Below are positions 1 to 11,300 of a stretch of 64,000 bases of DNA, piece after piece (positions within the stretch are counted from its first letter, which is position 1; the number at the start of each line of letters is the position of its first letter). Made by a program: the position numbers and the translations under genes. Source of the DNA: Platycnemis pennipes (Eukaryota; Arthropoda; Insecta; Odonata; Platycnemididae); contig OW121852.1 in assembly GCA_933228895.1 (NCBI GenBank), forward strand, positions 56,524,872-56,588,871. Reading direction: 5' to 3'. A model generated the notes under the pieces. It ran no database searches. It was not told the origin of the DNA and saw nothing but the letters and a program-made list of their open reading frames with translations.

Positions 1-541
1 CTGTTGCTTGCCGTTACCAGGGAGAAATAAGTGAAAATTATTTCTCCCTCGTAACAGCCAAATTAACTTTGGTAAGCTTTCATTTTCTCATAAAATTTTG
101 ACCTATAACTTGAATTTGAATACATTCCTTATTGAATGAATGGACATCAAGCTTGTGCCCAACTACATGGCAAATCATGGACCCTCACTGGAAAAAAATG
201 TAAGGTCCTGGTTTTCATTCATTGCAACTGTCATGGAGGGAATCTCACAAATACTGCCAGTGTGAAAAAATAATATATATAATAGCTGAGTTTTTCAAAA
301 TAAAACAAATTGCTCTCGTTGTCCCCCTCTGCTGTCCTCAGCAATGTTACTACATACCTCCTGCTGACTTTTAACAATAATCTTTAGGGAGCTGGCAATG
401 CTCTGTAGATTGAAAAAAAGAACGTAAAGAAGAATGTTCTTCCCATGTTATATACATTACAGTAACAGGTAAATGAGTGTTATTTTTTTTACAGATTAAA
501 GAATTTTTTATAAAAGCAGTATCTGTTTTCCTTTTGTTTGC

Positions 542-673
542 TTACTGATTTATTTCATTAATGAAATTGCTCACACAAACCTCTAATGCTGCTGTACTCC
601 TTTTATCCACAGAGTCTATCTGATCCCTTAAATCGGAGAGTTCTCCCATAATCTCAGTTTTATGCCTTTTTCT
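542..673 (-). CDS. Possible last exon of the Zeste-like gene (coiled-coil tail)
   Basis: An open minus-strand stretch reads RKRHKTEIMGELSDLRDQID and continues to NFINEINQ and a TAA stop at 542-544. An acceptor-like CCACAG lies directly before it. Charged, heptad-like C-terminal tails of this kind are common in small Myb/SANT Zeste-like proteins, so it may end the gene that begins at 1653. I could not join it in frame: the open pieces at 762-826 and around 900-960 do not give a clean phase. It could equally be chance open sequence. Confidence 0.3.
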   Translation of the reverse strand, partial: RKRHKTEIMGELSDLRDQIDSVDKRSTAALEVCVSNFINEINQ

Positions 674-1035
674 CTGTGGCAATCAATCAGCTGAAAGGGA
701 TTGCAAAGATATCAATAAGGCCTTTTCATAACTGCATACACAAAAAATAGAAGAAGCTTACTCTGGTGGCCATTCTCTGGTGAGATTGTCACCGAAAGAA
801 AAAGTGCAGTGTTTACGAATAGTTTCCTGAAAAGAGTTCTCTCAGTAATGCTAATCAATCAAATACATATTTATAACCTCATAGGTGAGAGGAAGGCTGT
901 TCATGGATTATCTCTTCTGCATCAGTTGAATCTACAAAAACCTGTTAGTTATGATAATTGAAGAGGGCGTGATATGTATTCTCAAGTTATTTAGGACTAG
1001 CAGCAATGATCCTCACAAATGAAGTCATAACCTAC

Positions 1036-1653
1036 CTTCTTCCACTGCTCCACACTTTTTGGTGGGCTGTGTTCATTTAAAAAGTCCCGCAATGTTTTCC
1101 ATTGGTTTTCACTGGCCACCTTCCCACTTGGACCATCAAATTTTCCAAGGGCAATATTCTTGTGGCCGCACATATAATTCACTAGCACCGTAATTTGGCC
1201 TAAATTGATCTTCTGGCACCTGAAATTTTCTGCTGATCCCTAGTTATATTTAAAAAATGTCTAGGCATTGCAACAGTAAGGAAAAGAATTTATAGCCTGA
1301 TGCTAACGCCCCAACGTGATGAGTAGGCCAACAGAAAAATTAGATTGTGTTATATCACAGACAAGCAAATAAATGTATAATTTTTAAAGAAAGTCTGTAT
1401 AAAAGTTTAATAATCTCTGTCAAATAATACATGTGCTGTGCTCAAGTGAGAGCAGCATACTGTCATTCCCTAAACTACATCGCATGCAGCTACTAGTAGA
1501 TAATTGAAAACTATTCCCTTCGATGTATGCATGGATCAGTGGTAAGTAGGTACATAACCTTAATCTAAAATATAGTATGCAAAGCTGTTAAATAATAAAA
1601 ACTACTGACATCATTGAATCTTAATACGTACTCCGCTTGTCAAACTCTTCCAT
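1036..1653 (-). CDS. Zeste-like Myb/SANT DNA-binding protein, N-terminal two exons (partial)
   Basis: Two exons join in phase. Exon 1 (1653-1628) encodes MEEFDKRST up to a donor AGTAC|GTATTA. Exon 2 (1219-1036) starts after AATTTCAG and ends at AAGAAG|GTAGGT. The joined protein reads on through LVNYMCGHKNIALGKFDG, then a Lys-Val-Ala-Ser-Glu-Asn-Gln-Trp segment and KSVEQWKK. The spaced Trp/Leu residues and the final 'SVEQWKK' are typical of the Myb/SANT-like domain of regulatory protein Zeste and its many arthropod relatives (Myb_DNA-bind_5 type), which bind DNA in the nucleus. In such genes an intron after 'WKK' followed by V-W is common, which fits the donor here. The basic continuation after the domain was not found, and the candidate tail at 542-673 is not joined. 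It lies on the same strand as AARSD1 and could be nested in that gene's unseen 3' part. Such domains occur in large families and in transposon-derived genes, so this may be a host gene or a relic. Confidence 0.6.
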
Positions 1654-2352
1654 CTCTGTAATCCTCTCATCTACATTCTTCTTTGCTGAAAATTCTCGTC
1701 TTCTGCTTCGGACACTAGATCACGTGACTGTTTTCTCTCCTTCACATTGGATGGAGAGATTCGTACAAGGAACAAATGGGGCGGACCATGGACGAACGCA
1801 GTGGAATGCAATTGCAGTCATTAATTTCTCATACTCTTGGTAGCACCCCAGTTACGCTGATGCTGAAGTCTGCGCCTTAAAATACATAATTGCTTGGGGT
1901 AAGTTTTCGGGCGTTCCAGTGCACGGCATTATGAAGCGCAGAAAGTTACGTGATTACCCTCCTGGGGTCATATCCCATAAGCAGCAAAGATGTTTCGTTG
2001 GTATACCAGTATCTACTTGAGTTATGTAAGCTCAGTACTTACGTCACTCAGATGAACTGTGGAATTACTTGTCACCTTTCATCAAGGGTAAATTAATTCT
2101 GTTGCCATGTTCCTCCCAAACTAAAATTCACATGCATCCTACCTACCAATCCCCAATGGTGGAAATGACAGCTGTTAGTCACCTTTCTTGAATAGTCACA
2201 ACTCCTCATGACAGTACAGCTAACATTAGGATTATACTAGATGTATAGATGACTTATGCAACACTAATATATGAACCAGAGCGCACAGGTAGCTGTTGAA
2301 GAATTAAATGGGCAGCATAAGGGATGGAGTACTTTTTAATTAAGATATTCAC

Positions 2353-5300
2353 CTTGCTGCACAGCTTATAAGATTTCTGAAGCTTATCCACCAAGTCCAC
2401 ATGATCAGCAGGGCCATTTCTGCAAAAGAGAAAAGAACCATTAGAGTAACGGCAACACTCCCATAGGAATGAAGCCTCCCACGTTACAAGAAAATACAAA
2501 TTCTTGAGTAAAATAAAAAAAAGTCAGCTTTCAGAGGGCTTTAACTGCTTATTATATATCTCGCTGTCTAATGTAATTTTAATGAAAAGAGAATCACAAC
2601 ATCACGCCCTAGGTGGGATTTGAACTTGCAACCTTTGATTTGCCAGGCAGTCATTTATTGCTCCGGCAACCATGGCAAGCAAGCACCCATCCTTGAGGGC
2701 CTAGATTTCTTCTATGCAAATGGGCTAAGGCATGAAATATTTACCCCTTGGCCAATGGAAGATGCTTAGAACTGACAAATTGCAAAATAGAACTGATTAG
2801 AAAATTATTGTGTACCATGGCGAAATGTGAAACATGCTAAATAAAGACTAACATCTACAAAGCCATCAATTTAGGACATAAATATCACAAGTCCTGAGGA
2901 TGGCTACACAATAAATGAACTCAAATTCTCAGTCATTCAAAGTTTCTCCATGGTTCTGCATTTTTTTCGGGATTGCTCCGCGCATGTTGGCTTCACTTGA
3001 CAATAGTTTCGCTGGCATTCCAGCTGGCATCTTCAGGTCGACTGCTGTTCGCAGCAGTTTTTGCCACCTATATATAGGACATCTTGTCTCATAACTGCTC
3101 CCTGATTGGTTGGATGTTGGAGAGTCCTTTTCCACTTACTGTGCAATGGATATCCGTCCTCTCGATTGAAATTGTTAGGTGCTTTCACTATCTCGATGGC
3201 CTCTCTTATCAATCTGGGGAAATAACGTTTCTCTTTAGTGAACAGCAGTCAACCTGAAGACACCAGCTGGAATGCTTGGGAACAACTTGTCAAGTGAAGC
3301 CAACATATGCGGAGCAATCCCGAAAGAAATGCAGAGCCATTCATTGTCATGCCGGGGAAACCTTCGAAGGAACAAAGTTTCTCCAGTTAAAAAATTACAA
3401 TTTCTCTCATTTATTGGAAAACAAATTTTGTATTGAAGTGAATAAAAAAAATCAACTCATGAGAAAACAATTTTTAAGGAGTGCTCCATTTTATCCTCTT
3501 ATAGACAACCTGATCCTGTACAATGAAGATTTCTCATCAATGCAATTAGGAGATTCAACTTTTTCCTAAGCAGTGTAAGACTATGACACAAAACCAGCTG
3601 GCCTCTCTCCACCAATAACATCAATTTAAAAGCTGCCACCTTGTATCTAAGCCTTACAGATAAAAAAAATCAATAATATACAACTGAAAGAAATGAAAGG
3701 GTCTCACAAAAGCAGATTATTGATGGAGATTTCAGTCTCCCATAACAAGTCCAAGATTATGACTCAGAGTTAGGATATTGTGTCTTGTCTTACAAATGGC
3801 GTTCAGACAGATTTATTTCTGTTTAAAAAAATAACTGCTTCCTTAAAATTTATGTTCGTACCTGGTTTGCCAAAACATCTACGTAAATGGATACAATATT
3901 TATTTCAAATGGAGGATTATCTTCCAAACCTAAACAATTACAACAAAACCTGACACATAAATTCAAAAAAACCTGCATCATGCTCTACTACTACCTCTTT
4001 GTATGTTCTCTTCAGCAGAGGGACATGCATTTATTTATTTTTTCCCACAGAACCTGATGATGGCTTAACACAAAAACCCCATAAATTTTATAGCTCTCAA
4101 TACAAAACCTTACAAAGGTGAAATGTTGCATTTAATTTATGCAAATACTTCTAGAGATGGGTAAATTACTGTAATTTTCAACAGAGGTAAATTACCATGG
4201 TAAATTACGGTAATTTTCTTTTGCAGCCGAAAAAGCTTGAGTGAAGCTGGCGAAGATCCCCAATAAATAATACTTGAAATGATGTGGGAATACAACTGAC
4301 CATAATATATTGTTAATAGCAAATCAGGACTAACAGAGAATCTAATAAAATGTATAAGGAAACAAGTAGAGCTTAGTACTTTGAGCAGATTGCAGATGTG
4401 CACACCCCATGAGAGATTTGCACAGATTGCAAGTCCCAAGAATTTGACATGAATGAATGGGCTGACCATCAAGGTCAAGATCAAGGGTGGTATGCTGTTT
4501 ACTCTTGAGATTGAAATGTATAGCTAGAGATTTATCAACATTTATGTCTAAGCAATTTATGGAGCACCAATCACTCAAGTGCTGTAGTAATAGTTCACTT
4601 TTCTCAACTGTAGTATGTAATGAAGGAGAAGCAACAAGAATGTTCGTATCGTCAGCATACAGGACAACCTTAGAACAGTTAGTTTGTAGGTTAAAAGGGA
4701 ATCGTTAATAAGTATCAAAAATAATATTGGGCCCAGAATAGATCCCTGAGGAACACCACAGAAGACATCTTTCAAGGTGCAGTTGAACTCGGAACCATTA
4801 ATATTCAAACTAATTCGTTGGGATCTATCAGATAAGTAGGATTGAATCCAGTTATTGGGAATGCCACAAATGCCTAGCTTGTCCAGCTTCTTTAGAAGTA
4901 AATGATGGTTAATATTATAAAATGCCTGAGAGAAGTCAATGAATAAGCCCACAGTGTCTAATTTGTTGTCCAGTGATGCTAGAATAAAATTCATAGTCTC
5001 GTGCACTGCTGTTGATGTGGATCTACTTTTTCTAAAACCATGCTGACAAGTGGAGATTAGTTTCTGTGAATCTAGAAATGCTGTGAGTCGAATGTAGAAA
5101 ACTTTCTCAAATATTTTGGAAAATTGTGATTGGAGGGAAATAGGGCGATAATTGTGCAAATCACTGGAATTGCCTTTTCTTTTGTAAATAGGAATAACTT
5201 TGGATTCTTTAATCGCCCTTGGAAATTTACCTAATCGAAGGGATTTATTAACTAGGTACAACATGGGGTCCAAGATATAAGGATAGGAAGCTGCTATGAT

Positions 5301-8300
5301 TCTTCCAGGAATGCCATCAATATCAGAGCTGAGATTAGTGCCCAAATCCAGTATGTATTATAGCTTGGAGTTCGGAGGCTGAACAAGGAGTAAGAAAGAA
5401 AGAGCGAGGACTGTGTTGAATGGTCAGGAGAGCATCATTAGATGAAGCAGTAAATGGAGCAGGTGGCGGGGAGATATGTTGCACAAATGAGTTGGCGAGA
5501 TGCGAAAAATCCGAAATGGGGATCCCATGTGCATCTAGGTTAGGAAGAGGAGTTTTAGCTATATTATGGTTGCTGTTGATAATATTCCAAATTTCTCTTG
5601 GTTTAATGTACTTTCATTGCATCACATTTACTTGCATTGCTTCACATGCAACTTCTTATTCACTTCACTTGTAACTACACAATCAGTTGAAGTAAAACAG
5701 GAGACTCATATATGAGACAAATGGTTACAGTGTTACAAAGGCATTACTTACTTCAATAGAGCAGTCAACTGTGACTCCCTCTGAATTGATTCCTCTAAGC
5801 GTGACAAGACCCGCCCACCGGCAAGAAAGTAGAGAAAAAAAGAGTGATTTGGTTTCCCACCCCTTGCCTTCTCTCTTTCCACCCAGAGAAGCTTAATGGC
5901 CTGCAGCTGTCCGAGGTGAGAAAGGTGAGTCCCACAGCACATGTTATCTTCAACTCCAGTAATGGTGACTACTCTCACTGGGCCTTTGAAACCTTTCGGA
6001 AGACCTCTGGTTCTCACCTGCAATACAGAGAAAATGAAACACATGAATCATGATCCAAATAGTTGCATGTTTTAAGAACATAAACACCCTTGGGAAAGCA
6101 TTGATTAACAGACCTTAAAATTTTTAGACTTAATCCATTCAAAGCATCTATAATGGAGTTTAATGTACATCCTTGAACATCTCAAGGAGGAAGCACTTCT
6201 GCCTACTGTCGTGGAAAAAAGTCATGACACTCGAGTTTACAAGTCAATGACAGTTGTACCCGTAGTCCCACATGAAAACAAGTTATATCAAAAATAAGCA
6301 AATTTAATTCTGCGTTTAACTGTGGAAAATGAAAATTTTTATTTTAATTTGTTAAAATTTTATTGTCTGTGAAACAAAAAAAGTGCCGGTTTTTTCACCG
6401 TTTTAAACGGAATGCTCACTTTAAAAATGCATAACTTTTAAAGTATTCATTGGATTGTAACCAAACTTTAATACAACATAAAGGAACTTGTTGTTAAGGT
6501 ATGTACAAAGGTTTAAGATAATCGAAGTTTAAATAAAATTTTTCTTGTAAATTTTGTGAAACAACTTTTTCTCAGTACTTCGTGGTCATATCGATACGAA
6601 TCTTGTCCTGTCATGGAGCTTATGGTAATACAAGGCTAATCGGTTCTCGATATTTAGAATTTATTTAGTTGTTTATTTTATGTGCGCTTACATTTAATTC
6701 GGTGTTTCCAACAACAAAGGAGTGAAGCGATCGAGAGGAAACGGACGCATGGCCTTGGGATTCCGTGTGACGTTGCCACGTTCGACACCATCCCCGCGCT
6801 CCATGTGTAGAATCCATACATTTTTGTTGCATTGTAACTTAAAATGATTTTCTTTCACTGCAGTGGCACATCTCTTCACCGTCGATAACGATCTTCCAAC
6901 ACACTCGGACACTTTATGATAGACCGGATACCTCTTATCATTAATCTTTTCACTCTCGCTTCTAAAAAAACAAATCGCACTAGCAACCATGGCAAACTCG
7001 CCCTCCGTCAATGGTTTAGCAGGCATACTGTCAGATGTTAATCCAAAGAAAATCGGCGACAGAATGAGTGTAGGGTCAGACATACAAATACAAATGATTC
7101 ATCGCTGAGACAAAGCGGGTCATTCGGCCTCGCCATCAGCACAATGTAAGTATCACAATGTAATATAATGACAACAGCTTATTAGCTAGCAACCCAATTT
7201 TAAACCTGCCATTGGAGGTCCAAAGCCCTCATGAGAAAAGGAGATGGAAAGGAGTTAATTTTCTTTCGAAAGAAAAGAATCCTACCTTTTTAAGTTACAA
7301 TGCAAAAAATGGTGTCCGATGGCAACAGAGGTGTCGGATGCGGCAACGTCGCACAGAATCCCAAGGCCATGCGTCCGTTTCCTCTCGATCGCTTCACTCC
7401 TTTGTTGTTGGAAACACCGAATTAAATGTAAGCGCACATAAAATAAACAACTAAATAAATTCTAAATATCGAGAACCGATTAGCCTTGTATTACCATAAG
7501 CTCCATGACAGGACAAGATTCGTATCGATATGACCACGAAGTACTGAGAAAAAGTTGTTTCACAAAATTTACAAGAACAATTTTATTTAAACTTCGATTA
7601 TCTTAAACCTTTGTACATACCTTAACAACAAGTTCCTTTATGTTGTATTAAAGTTTGGTTACAATCCAATGAATACTTTAAAAGTTATGCATTTTTAAGG
7701 TGGCTCACTAGCTTGGCTGAAAGTGTTCCTGCAGGCCATTTCTTAATACATTTTCGTAGCTAAACTATAGCTCGGAGGCACTTCTAGTTTTCTCTCTTAT
7801 CTTAGAAAAGGATGGATCTTCGCAGTCATTGCGCGACATTATCATTGTAAATTACATTGTTGCATTGATTTAGTGGAGAAATAGTGTGTCCACCGACGCT
7901 TTCCATCGTTTTTCAGCACGCTTTAGTTCAGTTTCTGTTGCGTAAACCAAATATATTACGCAGTGATGGTTAAGGTTCATTCTCCGTCTTTGAAGCAGAA
8001 GTATTTTCAGTACTTAATATACAAAAATATAGCTATAGTTTTGAAAATACGAACGCATGTTTCCTGTCTTTTCACTCGCGTGTCCATGGCCAATGTCGGG
8101 CTGCCCCCACCACCGCCGCTTATACCCCCACCTCCAACCACTCTCTCACTGCCGCAGCGCGGAAGGGGCACTCACAAGAGCGAGTATCACCTGCCATCAG
8201 ACAAAGTAACTGGCGAGGGGAAAACGGACGAGGCGGTGAGGGGAAATCGTATAAGGAATGTTGTTTTATGAGAAGTCATTGTTGTGATTTAGAAATAATA

Positions 8301-11300
8301 GATAGTTTGACCAATTCTCAATCAAATGACTAGATTATAATATTTATCGCAATTGCCATTACTATAACAGCGATGTGGAATGTTCACAACATCATATTTA
8401 TCGCAGAGAGATTATGGAATTGGATTCCTGCGCAAGAGAATTCAATCTTCATTTTCCACAAAAAAAGCCAGAAAAGGCTGATTATGAGACAGAGAGGTTA
8501 GAATCTATTTTCACTTATCCTTATGACATTTTACGAGTTTCAAACAATTTTTTTTCTGGCTAACGTTATGGAAAAATACACAAATAAGTTTTTCGGCATA
8601 ATCGAAGTGAAATGTGCAATTACCTGCAGGGATTTGTCTCCATCGGAGGCGGCAGGGCAGAAGAAACTAAACTTTCTTCAAAAGAGTGGGGAGAATGTCA
8701 CGCTAAAGCAAAAGCATCAGTATCATTACCAAATACAGGGACAGTTGAACCTTTGTGACAAAACGTACTGCGACTTTATCGTTTGGAGCCCATTAGGCGT
8801 TTACATTGAGCGTATTAATAGAAATGATCTCTTTTGGAAACACCAAATGGAACAACAATTAGAAAAATTTTATATGGAGGTACTTCTGCCGAAAATACTT
8901 TGCCTAAATATCCATTAAAACGAATTATTTAATGCTTAGCCATTACGTAATTCTAACCTTCTGTTTTTCTTGATGTAATCATCCTTACGCTTTACCCCAC
9001 ACTATTTACCTTACAGGTCGCTCTTCATAAGTTCGTACTAATCAATGGTTTTAATCTTAGTCCAGACCCAAGCTGTAAACTCTTTGCAATGGGTAACTTT
9101 TCTCTCACTGGGTGCTGGTAATGAAATTGTGATGTTTTGAGATCAAACCATGACGAATAACGAAAACATTGGTGGTAAGAATGAAGAAACAGCGGAAGGC
9201 AAGGAGACATTCTGGTAAATCGTGAGACTGGTTATACTGCATTTCCCCACGCAAAATCACTTATTTTCACTGTGCGATACTGAAAATATCGACCGTGGAC
9301 ATGTGGTATTCACGAAGTTTTCAACTACTATGATATTAGTGCAATATTGTGATCCACCAGGCATAGTATCGCATTGTGCTGTAAATGCACAATGGAATAG
9401 TATATGCGAGATAATTGCGACATCAAAGTTACGAACAGCGAAGTTGAGCTGCGAACGAATACGATCACGCGTATTTATTTGTCAGCTGACTCCCCTCTCT
9501 TCCCTGCCATCCTGCGCAAGGACATTCTAAGCACTCTAGGCTCGTCTACAACCCAGCGACGCGCGCAGACCCCCTCCCCTCCAATCCCTCGTCGATTTCC
9601 CCTTACACGCTACGAGCCTTCCCATTCCACCCGGGACTGAGTAGGGGGAGAACCGACGAGGCGAAACTGAGAGCTAGTGAGCCACCTTAAAGTGAGCATT
9701 CCGTTTAAAACGGTGAAAAAACCGGCACTTTTTTTGTTTCACAGACAATAAAATTTTAACAAATTAAAATAAAAATTTTCATTTTCCACAGTTAAACGCA
9801 GAATTAAATTTGCTAATTTTTGATATAACTTGTTTTCATGTGGGACTACGGGTACAACTGTCATTGACTTGTAAACTCGAGTGTCATGACTTTTTTCCAC
9901 GACAGTAGGAAATAGAGACAGAAAACAAGAGTAAAAAAACCACTTTTTTACTCTGGTATAGACCCGTCTCCACCTCAAACTCCCCTCCTCCCCAACCCTC
10001 GGAAGGCTGCAACGCTCAGCAAACAGAAAACATCTGCCGCTAGGCCGCTCAGTACTCTGCAAGCGATTCCTTCGGAAATTTTTACACAGTAATTTATGAA
10101 TTGCAGATTGATGTGATTTCACTAACCTGTAGTGGACACATAGTCCTTTGCTACTAGCGAAGTCGAAGTGGTGCATATTTTTGCAATTCGGGTTCAAAAG
10201 TTTAAACATTTTGAAAAATTTCAAAAACTTTTTATAAATTTTAATCTGTGCCTATACACTTGCCAACTTTCAGCAAATAAAACAAGCTTTTTGGAGATGT
10301 CTAGCTCAATTAGATCAAGAGATTTAGACATAAAGCTAAGGGCTTAATTGTAAAAATCTAAAAATAACTAATAGCTGTAACTCTTGATAGACTTGATATT
10401 TGGGAAAATGGTTTTGCACACATACTAATACACGAACAGGAAACATATGTACCAATTTTTGTGAAAATTGGAGATGGTCTGGGCATGGTCTCGTTTTTTT
10501 GGTGTGAAATGACCCTACATGTAAATGTCAAAAATACAAAATTAAATTATTTCAGATTAGCAAGAGAAAATTTACACTTGCAAACTGCTCACAAAATTGC
10601 TTTCTAAGGGAAAAACTGTTGAAGCATCAGGGAAACAGGAGAGCAGCAATAGGCACTTAAATTAGTTGTATGTATGTGGCTCCCTTTCCCCTGTGGAATG
10701 AGGCTGCCAGACTTGTACTGCAGACGAGCAAATGACAGATATGCCAATGACACCAACTCTTGCCTACCACCCATCATTGCATAGTTAGCACCTTCGCTTG
10801 TAGGCACCCATTAATATTGCCCATTGACTGCACCATTACCTCACCAGTCACTGCCTAGTTTATACAGAGCTCAGCAGATAAAATTGTTGACTACCATGGC
10901 CTCTAGGCACACTGCAAAAAAGGCTAGTGATTTTTTCCCATGCACCACTGAGATGAGTCAATTGAATCTAAGGACTTGCTAGCCCTTACTGTCTCTTTCC
11001 TCTGTAAACCTGGAATTTTCCCCCACTTAATTTGTGGAAAGTCATCCACTTGACGGGAGTGGAGAAATGGTGACTACAGTAGACTCTCGATAATATGAAG
11101 CATGAAAATACAGAGTTTTGATTACATAAAACAAAATGGTAGGCCCTGATGAAAAGCCTATAGTAAATACATGGCAATATTCGAAAATATGAAGTTTCAA
11201 AAATACAAATTTTTCAAAATTACTAACTTCGAGCCCGGTCCCCAGGAACAAATTTTTATGAACCTCGATGAATAACTGCTTCAGCACAACTATTTTTGCT

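Larger units (their letters stand above)
6203..9907. mobile_element. Foldback DNA element with ~650-bp inverted arms, split by a nested element
   Basis: The left arm starts CCTACTGTCGTGGAAAAAAG at 6203 and runs to about 6860. Its reverse complement occupies about 7260-7694 and 9691-9907. The right arm is interrupted at a TTAA by a separate 2-kb element. Shared words include CGTTTTAAACGGAATGCTCAC, ATCGATATGACCACGAAGTA (as complement) and CCAAGGCCATGCGTCCG. About 400 bases between the arms are unique. A clear target-site duplication was not found. It lies in the large AARSD1 intron and carries a short helix-turn-helix-like ORF (6694-7083), so it may derive from a cut-and-paste transposon. Confidence 0.8.

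Noticed and set aside
5420..5674. 84-codon plus-strand ORF
   Set aside because: It lies opposite the LINE coding strand, whose minus-strand reading shows clear family similarity.
8523..8918. YqaJ nuclease as bacterial or phage contamination
   Set aside because: It is inside an element with TTAA duplication embedded in a eukaryotic repeat, with AT-rich composition like its surroundings.
9739..10224. 161-codon minus-strand ORF
   Set aside because: Its C-terminal part is simply the inverted arm of the foldback element (the other arm has a stop in the same reading), and no domain or motif is present.
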